A DNA stretch of 64,000 bases, taken from Maratus speciosus. Its lineage: Eukaryota; Arthropoda; Arachnida; Araneae; Salticidae. The notes beneath the pieces were generated by a model. The model saw only the letters and a list, made by a program, of their open reading frames with translations, was not told the DNA's origin and ran no database searches. The stretch is from positions 91,156,307 to 91,220,306 of the forward strand of contig OZ010800.1 in the NCBI GenBank assembly GCA_963932465.1, in the 5' to 3' direction. Position 1 is the first letter of the stretch, and each line of letters begins with the position of its first letter. The translations under genes and the position numbers were made by a program. This document shows positions 21,923 to 33,728 of the stretch, piece after piece.

Positions 21923-22975
21923 TATATGTAAGACACACTCTAAATATATATATGCATTTTATAAAATAATAATAATAATCAAAATATATAAATAATAGTA
22001 TTTTTTTATGACAATAAAATAAAATAATAACCTGCTGAAGTGGTATCAAGGGTATTTATGTAGGTCACATGATACACTTCCAGCAAACATAACATTACTT
22101 TAGACCCAATTGATAAACTAAGAAACGGTTCAAGACCGTTTGTCATTTCAGAATCGGCCAACTTTACGTTAGAAGAATTATAATACAACTAATACATTTC
22201 ATAAATTTTTTTTAAAAGGTAAACATATTAAAAATAATACTAATAGTAATTACTCCGTAATGTTAAATATTTTCATTTGGTTCAATTTTGAACCTTTGAA
22301 TTCGAATAACACTTTATATAACGAATTTTACAATTAAATTTATTTGTTTGCAATTCTTCTGTTGCCACTTTACAAAACACAATCATAATATAATTCTTTT
22401 AAAATGCGTAAGTAAAGTATCGTCTGCGTAAAAGATTTCACATAATACGAATAAATGAGCATTTGAATTCTTAACACTGAAAATTCTTTTATAATTGGAC
22501 GTAAATAATTGAATTTTCACAAATTTTAATTCATTAAAAATATTATTTGTACTGACTCAGTGATTTTTATTTACTGCAAGAAATACACTGTTTCATTATC
22601 GTTTACAAAAATAAATCCGTATAATGGAAAAATATATTCAACAAAATAATTAAAAAAATGTTTTTTGTTAAATCATTCGATAAGAAAATAATATTTTCAG
22701 AATCTACAGATCATATTTTATTTCTATCAAGTCCAAAAATATTTCTTTCCTTAATTAAATTTAAAAAACAATTTTTGAAATATTTTGGCGGAATAATGAA
22801 AATATATTTTACTTATTTAATTAATCATGATTCTATCTAAATTACTAACTCAATGATTTATTTTTTCTTCTGAAAATGGACATGTTTAATTTTTTATTTG
22901 CAAAAATGTGCCCGTAGTAGAAAAAACATGTAAAATATATTAATTAAAATAATAAAAATTTTTAAGGTTATTCTG

Positions 22976-22977
<2 letters not shown>

Positions 22978-23031
<54 letters not shown>
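22978..23031 (+). repeat. (TA)n microsatellite
   Basis: About 26 TA dinucleotides inside the 5' region of the Helitron relic. The matching position in the copy at 7180-7974 (near 7315) lacks the run. Confidence 0.9.
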
Positions 23032-23033
<2 letters not shown>

Positions 23034-23156
23034 GCAAATATACAGATCATAATTTATTTTTATGTTTAATTTCAAGTCAAAATACTGAATACTTTTTTTG
23101 TAAAGTGTACGACAAAATGTAATTTGTGTAGCCTAGTGGAGGATTCGCTTCGCTCA

Positions 23157-24055
23157 TATCTAACTACTGAAATTTTAGTAGTTTCTTTTGTAAAGCTACA
23201 GATTTATGTAGCTTTATATACTATGAAATTATATATGCTATATATTTTGAATGGAGTATTTTAACACCAGTGTACTTCTTTAAAATGCCTGAAAATTAAC
23301 TATCACTATACAGCATTATTTGTATGTCGTCCATGGGCTGAGAAGAAATTTTTTTACACAATGCCTTGTAAATAAAAACAAGCCAGAATGTTTACGTCAA
23401 ATATCGCAATTGAGGTTCTTTCGTACTATAGCTATTTTTAAAAATATTCAAATCTTGGTGCAATAGCTGTTGCACTCTTATGCAAAAAATGCATGGATAC
23501 AGTGTTTTACATTTTTATTTTTCTGGAAATTAAATAATTATACATAGTTCAGCCATAATAAAGTCTTTGTGTTTATTCGTAATGCTAGTAACTAAATAAA
23601 TGCATGTATAAAGAATAAAACTGTGGTAAATGGATTTTTAGTCCGTAAAAAATATTAAGAATACTATGCTAACAAATATGAAACAAATTCAAATGTCTCT
23701 TTATATTTTATCCACCTAAGTATTTTTTTTCTTTTAACTTATTTAATTCAGAACTGTCCAAATAACAAATGTCTCATAGGTCAAGATTATGATTTAGAGC
23801 ACTATTATGTTAATTTACTTAATTATAACATCCTTTCCACGACTTAAAATATAAGCTTGCATTTGATATCGAAATTTCTTTCATAAATACAAATAATGCG
23901 AAATTTAAAAAAGTAAGCTGTGGCTTACAATTTTGGAATGAGATTTGTTATTTGATCAGAATACAAATTTATTCCATAACGAAAATTAATTAAAAAAAGC
24001 ATTAAGTGCCTTTTAAGTATACTTAATTCCCATAATGCTCTAGGCATAATGATGA
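23157..24055. other. AT-rich non-coding stretch
   Basis: No gene or recognisable repeat seen between the Helitron relic and family R copy 3. Confidence 0.4.
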
Positions 24056-24872
24056 ATATATGTAATAATAAAATTTTCGCCCTTTTATCTTAATTAAACT
24101 ATTCCAAATTATTATAATATCTACCTTTTTCATTTAGCTTTAATAGTATCTTAAATAACTTTTATCTTTTTTCCATGCTTTAAATGCGTATTCTTTTATT
24201 ATTCTAAAAACCTTAAATCTATTCGTCTAATCTTTTAAAACCCATTAATTACTTTTTTTTCATTTTAATCTGAAACAAAATTATTTTTGTTTCGAATGTT
24301 TTTAATAACATTTGTTCTCAGATGTTTTATTTCCCATAATTCTGCAAAGCCCGCCAACATTAGTTTCGATATTAATCTGACGCCGAGACTAACGAGTTCA
24401 CATCGACGTCACACGTACTTCCATCCTTCCCCCAGAGCTAGTCCTATCGTAAGCCTGCCTCTCGTCGTGCCCTCCCACTATTTTTACGGGTTGGTTCTTT
24501 CCCTTGTAATGTATTCCTACGCGTGCATTTTTCTCAAGTATTTAACCTGTTGCATTGGTTACGAGAGGGAGAAATTTACGTTTACGGAGTTGCTTAAATA
24601 ACCCATGTCACCTGGAGAGCTTTGTTTCCTGCATCTTCGTCATGTTGTTCGAATAGAAACATCTAGTTGTTTACATTTTATGACGTAGCATATTGCTAGT
24701 GGAGTTTGGTGCAATTTATGGTCATCTAATAAATATATGATGAATCTAAAGGCCTGATCTTCCACTCTTAACCATGATTTTATGACTGCACAACTTTGAT
24801 TTCCCGATTGAGTTAGATAGCGGGTGTATGGCTGCTGCTTAAAACCGATATTTTTATATGATACTAATGAAA
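24056..24872 (-). repeat. dispersed repeat family R, copy 3 (inverted)
   Basis: Inverted, more diverged relative of 50279-51383 and 56428-59780. Shared words on the minus strand are TATCGGTTTTAAGCAGCAGCC, TATCTAACTCAA, GGAAGATCAGGCC, CAGGTTAAATA and AATAATTTGGAATAGTTTAA. The 5' end abuts a TA microsatellite at 24873. No terminal inverted repeat or coding region identifies the class. The 104-codon plus-strand frame inside it is not conserved in the other copies. Confidence 0.75.
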
Positions 24873-24876
24873 ACGT

Positions 24877-24924
<48 letters not shown>

Positions 24925-24990
24925 ATATATATTATAGGTATATATATATTATATATGTATATATGTATATATATATGTGTGTCTTTTTTT
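24873..24990 (+). repeat. imperfect (TA)n/(TATG)n microsatellite
   Basis: TA-rich run with TATG and TATA interruptions at the 5' edge of family R copy 3. Confidence 0.85.
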
Positions 24991-25859
24991 GAAAATCTTA
25001 TGCATAAAATTATTAATGCTTTGAGATATTAATTATTATGATTTTTACGGAAAGGAATTGGAGATTAGGGTTACTACATTTAAAGTCAAAATATATCACA
25101 ATAGATTTCTTTTGTTTCAAATAAAAACAAAACTCGTTACATAATATTCCTATGTATATATATAATGTTTTAATTATAATTCTTAACTTAATAGTATTTG
25201 AAATTTAATAATCTTACATGATATTTAAAATGTAAGTTGTTTAATTGGAGTTTAGCTATAAGTTTTCTTTAAAGTTACGTAAGTGAAATGAGTATTGGTT
25301 ACTAGAAGTTTACTGAGTAGTTACTGAGAAGGTTACTAGACTAGTTACTGAGATTGTTTCTATGTCACAAAAAATACCCCAAAACGAGGGAAGATGAATA
25401 GTACGTTCACATAGTAAAATATATTAATATCAAAACTGAAGTTATTTCCAAAAACTAAAAAATAAAGTTTATTTGATTTGAATTTTTTAAATTAACGTAA
25501 ATATTGGATTTTTGTTTTATACATTGTCCAAAAACTTTTGTAAAGTTATGAAACTAGCTATAGTAATTTCCTGAAAAAACGCAACGTCGGCCAAAAAAAA
25601 AAAAAAAAAAAAAAAAAAATTAAACTCTAATTCGCCACAGAAAAACCGAAATAGCCATTCGACTGGAAATAACGTTAAAAAAAATGTAATGTGTCGTTTT
25701 CACATTGAAATTGTACCAGTGCCTCATATTTCAATACGAACAACTAATTTTGACATTTTTTGGACTTTTTCAAAAGATGTTGCCTGAGGATAGCAAATGG
25801 GAAATTAATGGGTTAAGTAGTTTAGGAACTAAGAAAGTTTAAAATTTGGAAATCCTAAT
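24991..25859. other. AT-rich non-coding stretch with poly(A) run
   Basis: No gene seen. A run of about 29 A at about 25591-25619 could be the tail of a retroposed sequence, but no TSD or body could be assigned. Confidence 0.4.
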
Positions 25860-26900
25860 GTTAAATTCATTTACAATATTTGCAAAACAGATTATACATA
25901 AATTGGAATAAATGTGTACTAATTATGTCTGGGTGTACATTTTTCAGCTTGGTTTCGCAGAAAAATAGGAGGACTACTGTTCGCGTAGAGCTTTTGACTA
26001 CTTTCCGAATGTGAATACACAGTTTGGAACTCTCAATGGTTAATTAATTTGTAATATTATCAAAACAGATTGGAATGGCATAAATTTGTTCTAATTAGGT
26101 TCTGATTTATAATTTTCAGCATGGTGTCGCAGAAAGATCGGACAAATACTGTTCGAGTGGGGATTTTTGACTACTTTCCGAATATATACAAAGTATGGAA
26201 CTTGTAATGTTAAATTTATTTGCAATATTGTCAAAACAGATTGGAATGGCATAAATTTGTACTAATTAGGTTCGGATATATGGATGTAACTATGTGTCTC
26301 AGCTTGGTGTCGCAGAAAGATTGGAGAAATACTGTTCGAATTGGACTTTTGACGACTTTCCGAATATGAATTCAAATTTTGGAACTCTTTATGTTAAATT
26401 AATTTGTAATATTCTCAAAACAGATTGAAATGGTATACATTTACATTTGTACTAATTAAGTTCAGATGTATATTTCTGAATTTGGTGTCTCAGAAATATA
26501 GGAGAAATACTGTTCGAATTAAACTTTTGACTACCATCCGAATATGAATACCAAGTTTGGAACTTTTAATGTTAAATTATTTTGAAATATTGTCAAAACA
26601 GAATGCAATGGCATAAACTTATAGTAATTAGGTTCGGTTGTGTATTTCTCTGCTTGGTGTCTCAGAAAGATTGGAGAAATACTGTTCGAATTGGACTTTT
26701 AACTACTTTCCGAATATGAATACAAAGTTTGGAACTCTTTACGATAAATTCAATTGTAATTTCGTCAAAACAGATTGGAATGGCATAAATTTGTATTAAT
26801 TAGGTTCGGATGTATATTTCTCAACTTGGTGTCGCAGAAAGATCATAGAAATTCAGTTCGTGTGGACTTTTGTTTATTTGTGGGCCGAATAGGAATGCAA
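25860..26900 (+). repeat. satellite array, about six units of about 175 bp
   Basis: The word AAAACAGATT recurs near 25885, 26056, 26229, 26417, 26595 and 26767, giving periods of 171-188 bp. Each unit also carries ATGGCATAAATTTGT, TTGGTGTCGCAGAAAGAT, AAATACTGTTCGA and TACTTTCCGAATATGAAT in the same order. Non-coding; the last unit is truncated. Confidence 0.9.
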
Positions 26901-28158
26901 TGTTTGTGAAAAGGTAGCCAACATACTAAAAATAATGTAGTAATCTTGAATATTAAGTCTGTGACATTCATTTTTGACAACATATTTAAGTGGATTAAAG
27001 CAGCACTGAAAATTGTAATGTTTATGTAATTTTTCTTAAATCTTCAAAATATTAGAAGTATTCAAAGTTTCATCATGCTAATATATAACTATGTGTCAAA
27101 CGTTTATGTATACCTTTCGAAAGAAAAATCCAATTAAAACTTTCTTTTTTAAAATGAGATACAATTATTAAACTAAACATGTGTCAACTATTCTTTTTCA
27201 ATTCAAAAACACATATTTCTAATTTGGAAAATTATTAATAAATTCTTACTCTAAAAAATTAGGAATTATCACATTGATCTTCTATCCGTAAAATAATAAT
27301 TATAACTTGCAAAAATATGGGTGTGTATTTTTGCAGATCATTCAAGTCAACAGTTTCCCTAATATAGTTAAATATTAGTTTTATACAGTCTAGAGAGACC
27401 GTCTTCTCTTAGTATAGTGTACCTCAATAACCTTTTTTATTTCCATTATGTTTCTATTGTCGTAAAGTCATTAAAAAGCATAGCAAACGATTTTTCTTAT
27501 TCGTCATAATATACTAGAATTATTTGTTTTTCGTATCACAATAAATGTACCATAAATGATACAAATTTCGTTTTTAGTTAGCAAGCGGACAGACGGCTAT
27601 AGATGCAGTTGTACAGACGAACAGGCGGCAGAGAGTCAAACGAAAAATTTCAACTATGTTCAAAAGTTTAAAAAAGACAAAAAAAAATACCCAATATTAA
27701 ATACTTATTCTCATAGCGCAAAAAAAAAAAAAATTATGTTCGCCAGTGATTATAGATATCATTAACAATCATTCATCTATATATTCTATTTTTCCACTGC
27801 TTTCAAAATGATGAAAGATTAATACATTTTTTTTAATTAACAAAATTAACTTATTGAAAAAATATGTTTTACACGGCCAAAAAAAAGTTTTTATTCTAAC
27901 CAAAATCAACTTTCAAACTAAAACACACACACACACACAAAAAAAAAAAAACAAGAAAAAAAAACAAGTGGGTAAGTGTGATCGCAGATCGCACAGATGG
28001 TTTTGTTTAATATCTCTTATAAAACATTCTATCCTTAAATTAATAAATCAAAATTGTAAATTTATAATTATTAAATCCTCACATAAATGGTAGCACCATT
28101 ACATTTAATTTTAAAATAATTAGAAAAATATTTTAAAACCAAATTAAAACTATTTAAG

Positions 28159-28190
<32 letters not shown>

Positions 28191-29451
28191 CGGATATTTT
28201 TAAATTCAGCAATTTGAAAAAATTAGCGCAGGTATAAATAAAATATAACATCTCTTTATTCTAAAAAAAAGTAACTACCGCTGTCACCGCCGCCGGTTTT
28301 GAATTTTTTGTGACCGGAGGTCTTTCTTCGTTAATATTAAGAAAAATAATACATACAAAAATATGAAAATCGGTAGTATTATACAGAAATGTTTGATAAA
28401 CACGCTGATGCAGACAGTTTTCAAATCGAAGAATTATTTTAAGAGATATTTAATGCTAAAGTTGGGCAAAATCATTCCACTAAAAAAGTTTTATAGGAGC
28501 AAAAACTATACATCGGAATTTAATAATTTTTAGATCATTTTATACGTTATAATTTCCCGGTGTGAAGAATTCATTTAATTTTTTTTATTTTACTCATTTT
28601 TCGAGGTTTCATTTCTATTTTAAATTCAAATTTTCAGCATTTCGAGATATATTTTTTACTTATTTTAGAAAATTGTATTAGTTTAACCTGTTGACAACTG
28701 TATAAACAACGGAAACAATAATGTTTGCTTCAAATTTAAAATTTATTTACATGTGACTATTATAAACAGAAAAGATACTTTCAAATTAAAATCAAATAAT
28801 TGCGTATAAAAAGCAGGAACTTATTGAAAATTACTTCATAAGAACTATATTTACACGCGAAGTTTAACAGAGAAAGGATATTGTAAAATAATAAATTCAT
28901 TAACATGCGTTAGAAGTCTTAAGTACGAGAAATTACGTCACATTTACGTCACATTACACTTATGTAAAATGAACGAAAAATAATATTGCAAAACAGTTTA
29001 AATTTAAAAATTGCACGAGAGATTTATTTGATATTTCGAGATGATCTTTTCCACTATTTTTGCTGAGACAGCGCAAATAATATTTCATTTCTAACAAAAG
29101 TATTTTCACCTGAATATTAAAAAGAGAAAGAGAAGTTTGGTGAAAATTACGTCAGAAAGAACTTTCTTTTCACTTTGTTAAAAAATAGAGGGACACAAAC
29201 ACTCTGTTTACTTAATTCATTTTATATTAGCTTATTTTGAAATGTTTAATGATTTTATTTAATCAAAGACGAAAACAGCCATTGTATCTTTTAACAGCAC
29301 CTGATTTTTCCTTAAAATTTCCCAATCAAAGAGAAATGAATAGAAACCCGTTTATAGGGAGATCGCCACTGTTTTTAATTTATAATTCAGTCTTTTAAAA
29401 TCTTTTTAAAGCCAATCAAATTACCGTGCTTTTAGAAAATGTGGTGTCTGA
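26901..29451. other. AT-rich non-coding stretch
   Basis: No gene seen. Contains a CA run at 27924-27938, a poly(A) run at about 28168-28190 and short Lys-rich frames that are by-products of A-rich sequence. Confidence 0.45.
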
Positions 29452-29496
29452 ACGGGGGTTGGCGAGCGTAGCTCGTAGGGGGCCGAGCCCCCTAGT
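29452..29496 (+). repeat. GC-rich double hairpin ending in CTAG, possible Helitron 3' end
   Basis: In AT-rich surroundings: a first palindrome CGAGC-GTA-GCTCG (29463-29475), then GGGGGCCGAGCCCCC (29478-29492), which is followed by TAG to give CTAG|T. A hairpin just before CTRR and a following T is the pattern of Helitron 3' ends, although the usual spacer of about ten bases is absent. The matching 5' end was not found. Confidence 0.4.
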
Positions 29497-30190
29497 TTTT
29501 AAAAAGCAAATTGTTTAAAAGATTTTTAAAATGCTCAAGTAATCCATATTAATTGTTTGGCTTTCCAAACACTAACTGGACGGTGCCAAAAAATAATATT
29601 AACATTTATTAAAATTCGAGATAAAAAAGAAAAAACTTTTAAAATTTGCCCGATTTTTTTCCATAACAATGGGCAGCAGATGGCAGTAGTAAACAAAAAT
29701 ACGAGTTCCAGATTGAAATTTCAGATATTCTGTGTCTGAAATAAAAATGTTAAAAATTAAAACTTACCGCTGCCTAAAAAAAAAAAAAATAAATAAATAA
29801 ATAAATAAAAATAAGCCTTTAAAATTGCCGAGAAAAAGAAATTTTCTTTAATTAAATCTAAAGTGTTAAATATATTATAGTATAATAATTTCAAAAAAAA
29901 AAAAAAATGAAGTTCCGCTGAGAGCTTCGTTCCCATAATCCACTGCGTGCAAGACATTTGCATTACTACGACGTGATCGGTGTTCGGGATATTTACTGAA
30001 TTTATGATTATGTTTTGAAATCGAAAAAGAACGAATTCGCTTAATTAAAATAATATAAGGATTTTTCAAATTTTATGATTTTGGGAAAAAGTTGCAATAC
30101 AAGTATTTAGATCTGTGTAAAAAAAATCAAGTCAGTAACTTAAGTAGTTCCCGAGTACGAGGTTGCGACGGACGGGCATACAGTTAACTG
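29497..30190. other. AT-rich non-coding stretch
   Basis: No gene seen; includes an (AAAT)n run at about 29785-29810 and a poly(A) run at about 29894-29908. Confidence 0.4.
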
Positions 30191-30371
30191 ACAAGGAGAG
30201 GGCCAACCTTGTTAATCACAGATTTTGATTATTTTAATATATGTTGTAGAGTAGAGGCCCCTTAGTGTCAGGTTCAACGGATTTTATCCAATGCTCCTTA
30301 GTTCTTGAGAAACCGGGGTTTCTAATATTAGTACACAACTTAAATACTTACTTTGCTACACCGATAATAGG

Positions 30372-30446
30372 TCAGTCGTAGTTCAGTTGGTATGGTGTTA
30401 ACCGGTTGATTGGCGGGCCCGGGTTCGATACCTGAGTGCGCTACAT
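30372..30446 (+). tRNA. tRNA-like sequence (SINE-type, not a working tRNA)
   Basis: A-box-like TAGTTCAGTTGG at 30379-30390 and B box GGTTCGATACC at 30422-30432. The anticodon arm and acceptor stem do not fold, so it is a tRNA-derived pol III-type sequence rather than a tRNA gene. Confidence 0.5.
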
Positions 30447-31180
30447 TTGTTTTTCTCATTTTTTGTTTTATAAATTTACTTGTCAGTGTAACTTAATAAT
30501 CTCACTGTCAATTAAAATTTTTAATATTGTATATCAATTATAATTTTAACCTATTTAATTTTTTACTTTTAACTGAATAGTTGTAATATAACATCATAAA
30601 ACTGTTATTTTTTTTTTATAAAAAATCAGTTTTAAAATGTATTTCATATATTCTTTATCGATGCAATGATATTGAGCAATTGTGTCAATTCGTGATTTTA
30701 AAGAAACATCATTTACGCATTGCTTTAACAAAGGAAGTCAATGAGATAATACTATTATTCTGTTTTTAAAGTAACAAGCATAATCATATTAAAAATTAGT
30801 ATCAGAATTAAATTACAACCGATTTTTTGCATATTAAAGATTTTTAAATTTGTAATAAGTATGCTTGCACTTTCAATTATTTTGCTTTCCCCTTTATCTT
30901 TTTTCTGCTTTTATTTTATTTGAATATTCCTTTTTTTTTTATCATAACTAGATGGCACCACAACAGAATTTGTCACGATTTTGGATTTTTTATCATTCAA
31001 TAATAGATCCAATTCTTTTTAAACCTCTTTAATGGATGAGAAATAATAGTTTACAAATAAGAAATGATAAATTTAAGTTTGTTAACATTATAATTCATGT
31101 TTGGTGTTAAAATTTTTAATTGAAATTATTAAATTATAATTACAACAATATTTATAAAACAAAAAATGAGAAAAACAAAT

Positions 31181-31257
31181 GTAGCGCATTCAGGTATCGA
31201 ACCCGGGCCCTCGGATCAGCCGGCAAACGACATGCCAACTGAGCTACGACTAACCTG
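31181..31257 (-). tRNA. tRNA-like sequence, mirror copy
   Basis: Minus strand: TAGCTCAGTTGGC (a closer A box than in the left arm) and GGTTCGATACC with T-stem CCGGG. The acceptor stem is still unpaired. The two arms have diverged mainly in the anticodon region. Confidence 0.5.
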
Positions 31258-31433
31258 TCATTTTTGCTGCGAAGTAAGTATTTAACTTGTCTACTAATAT
31301 TAGACCCCCTGGTTTTCAAGAACTAAGGGGCATTGGATAAAATCCGTTGAACCTGACACTAAGGGGTATCTACCCTACAACATATATTAAAATAATCAAA
31401 ATCTGTGATTAACAAGGTTGGCCCTCTACTTGT

Positions 31434-31867
31434 GAGACCATAAAGATTTACTGAGATCAACGTAACCCTAAAAAAGAATGAGTCAAAAGCGCAAATAGTT
31501 TCATCATTAAACAATAATTTTAAAACACTTTTTTATGTCTCGTTAAGTTTTAAATACTATTTTTCTTAAATTTCAAAATATGAAAATAAAGTAGCGTTTT
31601 TCAATGGCACGAAAATAGCACTGGTATGCAAAAATTAACGACGAGATGGTTTTTCAAATATAACGTCGTACAGAAAATTTCTATATCGACCGAAATCATA
31701 CCATAAGATCTCCAACATGTAAAAATATGGGACAAGTGATCAAAACCATCTAAACAAAGAATCAAAAGGATACAAAAGGACTTTATTGAAAAGGTAGCTT
31801 AATGCACAACAGCAGACAAGAAAAAAAACGTCGATCTGAGAGGCACGTAGCAGGAACAATTCAGTCT
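31434..31867. other. non-coding, probable 3' flank of the Tc1-like element
   Basis: No gene seen. The 3' end of the Tc1-like element should lie here, but no inverted repeat matching the right side (40976-41150) was found by eye. Confidence 0.35.
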
Positions 31868-32016
31868 TTAAAAGGGGGTATGGTCACGCCTGAATACGAT
31901 GCAGAATTTACAACATCTATCCATGCTGAAGACTAGGTTACCAAGGTGCTGTTAAGCGTCGATTCCCATTCCTCTTGTAATGCCAATTGCAGCTACGAAA
32001 TAATTGCTGTCGCCTG
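31868..32016 (-). pseudogene. Tc1-like transposase, C-terminal segment
   Basis: The end of the transposase on the minus strand: QATAIIS, a TAG, LQLALQEEWES, one frameshift, then NLVFSMDRCC and RRDHTPF before TAA at 31868-31870. This is the usual tail of Tc1-like transposases. It joins in frame to the segment ending at 33729 when the foldback element 32022-33723 and one TSD copy are removed. Confidence 0.85.
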
Positions 32017-32021
32017 GTCAG

Positions 32022-33723
32022 TAGGTCGGGTCAAAAAAGCGAAATTTTTCAGATCAACTTCCAATAGCGCAGAAAAGTCGCACTTTGCCATTAGAAAAAT
32101 AACGCAAAAAATATTTTTGAAATAGGTTAATATCTTTAGGTCGCGCATTGCACTTGAATTTTTGAAAATATGATGAAAAGTGACGATTTTTGAAATTAAT
32201 GATGAAAATTAAAAAATATTCAGAGCTACTTATAATAGTGCGTAAATGTCACCTTTTGGTATTATAATAATAACACAAAAAATTATTTAAAATAGGTTAA
32301 TATCTTTAGGGCGCGCATTGTACTTGTATTTTGGAAAATATGACCAAAATTAACAATTTTTGAAATTGCATGATGAAAATAAATATATATATATTCAGAC
32401 CTAGAAAAATATGCAGACCGAAAGAGCGGGAACTGTGTGAGTTTTTGTGACACCAAGTTAAATTTTAGTGCTCATGATTATTCATAACTTAATCACTGGT
32501 CTACCTGCAAGGTTAGTTCACCTCCCATATTGCACAGAACAAACTCAGAGAACATTTTGTCTCTTATTGATTCAAAAACTCTCAGACAGTCACAGATTAC
32601 ATTGCTTTCCAAATCCATCTGATTTCCATTTCCCTTATTGTTCTCTTTCATCTGTGATCATAAACAATCACAGGTTTTTGGGATGAGCAAAGACTCCGTT
32701 ACGCTCAGTAACAGAGTGCATCCTCTCCTCCAATTATTTTTGGTAATTGACGCGATATTGTTATTTTCTTGGAAAGATGCATTTCTCCTAGAATAATAGA
32801 ATGATCCTTATTAATCTCAAACAATATAGATGCACATGTCTACATGGCGTATAAAACTGTTTCAACTCATTGATAGAGTTTATAATGGATCCATACAGTC
32901 TGAGAGTTTTGTTTGTGATCGTTAGTGAGAAATCAGCCCTCGATTTCGGAGAGCGAAATTCCCAGGACAGAATCCTGTCGCACAGCGTTGAATATTTACA
33001 GAAGATAAATATTTTAGAACTTAATTGAAGTCATTTGGTTTACTAACATTTATTGTTGGGATACTCTGACTGATTAATATAAATTTGACAACAAATAGTG
33101 TTACAAAAGCAGGTAGTTGCTTACACTGTTAAAAATCGGCAGCAAACAACTATCTCTACCGGTTCCAGCTGTAGTAGTTGTATGACCAAAGTATTTTGAA
33201 CCCGGCTCCTATATTGCAGAAATGTGCCATTTTTGACAATGTTTTCCAAATTTCAAGAGCGATGAAGCGACCTAAAGATATTAATTCATTTTAATAGTTT
33301 TTATGCTATTCTTCTAATTTCAAAATGTGATTTTTACGCACTATTAGAAGTATGTCTGAATGTTTTAAAATTTTCATCATGTAATTTCAAAAATTGTCAA
33401 TTTTGGTCATATTTTCCTAAATACAAGTGCAATGCGCGACTTAAAGATATTAACCGATTTAAAATATTTTTATGTTATTCTTCTAATACCAAAAGGTGAC
33501 ATTTACGAACTATTAAAAGTAGTTAAGACTACTTTTCATCATTAATTTAAAAAATCGTCACTTTTCATCCTATTTTCAAAAATTCAAGAGCAATGCGCGA
33601 CCTAAAGATATTAACCTATTTCAAAAATATTTTTTGCGTTATTCATCTAATTACAAAGGGTAACTTTTCCGCGCTATTAGAAATTGATTTGAAAATTTTC
33701 GCTTTTTTCGACCCAACCTATTT
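32022..33723. mobile_element. 1.7-kb foldback element (FB1) inside the Tc1 transposase
   Basis: Long inverted arms (about 32022-32400 and 33345-33723) start with AGGTCGGGTCAAAAAAGCGA and the matching TCGCTTTTTTCGACCCAACC. Each arm contains repeated units of about 160-180 bp marked by GCG(C)GAC.TAAAGATATTAA.C (right arm near 33267, 33437, 33596; left arm near 32122, 32300). The TSD GTCAG is present at 32017-32021 and 33724-33728, and deleting the element with one TSD restores the Tc1 frame as HLVAPDQATA. No transposase is encoded; the loop (about 32400-33240) has no recognisable gene. Confidence 0.88.
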
Positions 33724-33728
33724 GTCAG

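Larger units (their letters stand above)
19189..23156 (-). mobile_element. Helitron relic with helicase fragment
   Basis: On the minus strand the 5' end (TGAGCGAAGCGAATCCTC, 23156 downward) and 3' end (GCTTCGCGAATCC...CTAG, ending 19189) are the same as those of the 795-bp element at 7180-7974. The 5' similarity runs about 600 bp (to about 22350) and the 3' similarity about 200 bp (to about 19400). In between lies a Helitron-type helicase C-terminus on the same strand, 0.6 kb from the 3' end, where Helitrons carry it. The insertion point is A|T (A outside the 5' end, T outside the 3' end), as Helitrons prefer. The Rep part is missing; minisatellite and GC-rich material fill the middle. Confidence 0.7.
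30191..31433. mobile_element. 1.24-kb inverted-repeat element with mirrored tRNA-like sequences
   Basis: Arms of about 285 bp (about 30191-30475 and 31146-31433) are inverted copies: ACAAGGAGAGGGCCAACC at the left and GGTTGGCCCTCTACTTGT at the right. They continue through TTAATCACAGATTTTGAT, CCTTAGTGTCAGGTTCAACG, a tRNA-like sequence and CAAATG/GAGAAA words. The roughly 670-bp centre is AT-rich and non-coding. No TSD is clear. Same architecture as 1093-1423, but the tRNA-like part is from a different family. Confidence 0.75.

Noticed and set aside
24287..24601. 104-codon plus-strand frame
   Set aside because: Lies antisense in family R copy 3 and is not kept open in copies 1 and 2.
27556..28093. 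Two Lys-rich frames
   Set aside because: Produced by A-rich sequence and a CA microsatellite.
30372..31257. Functional tRNA genes
   Set aside because: A and B boxes are good, but acceptor and anticodon arms do not fold and no isotype can be read.
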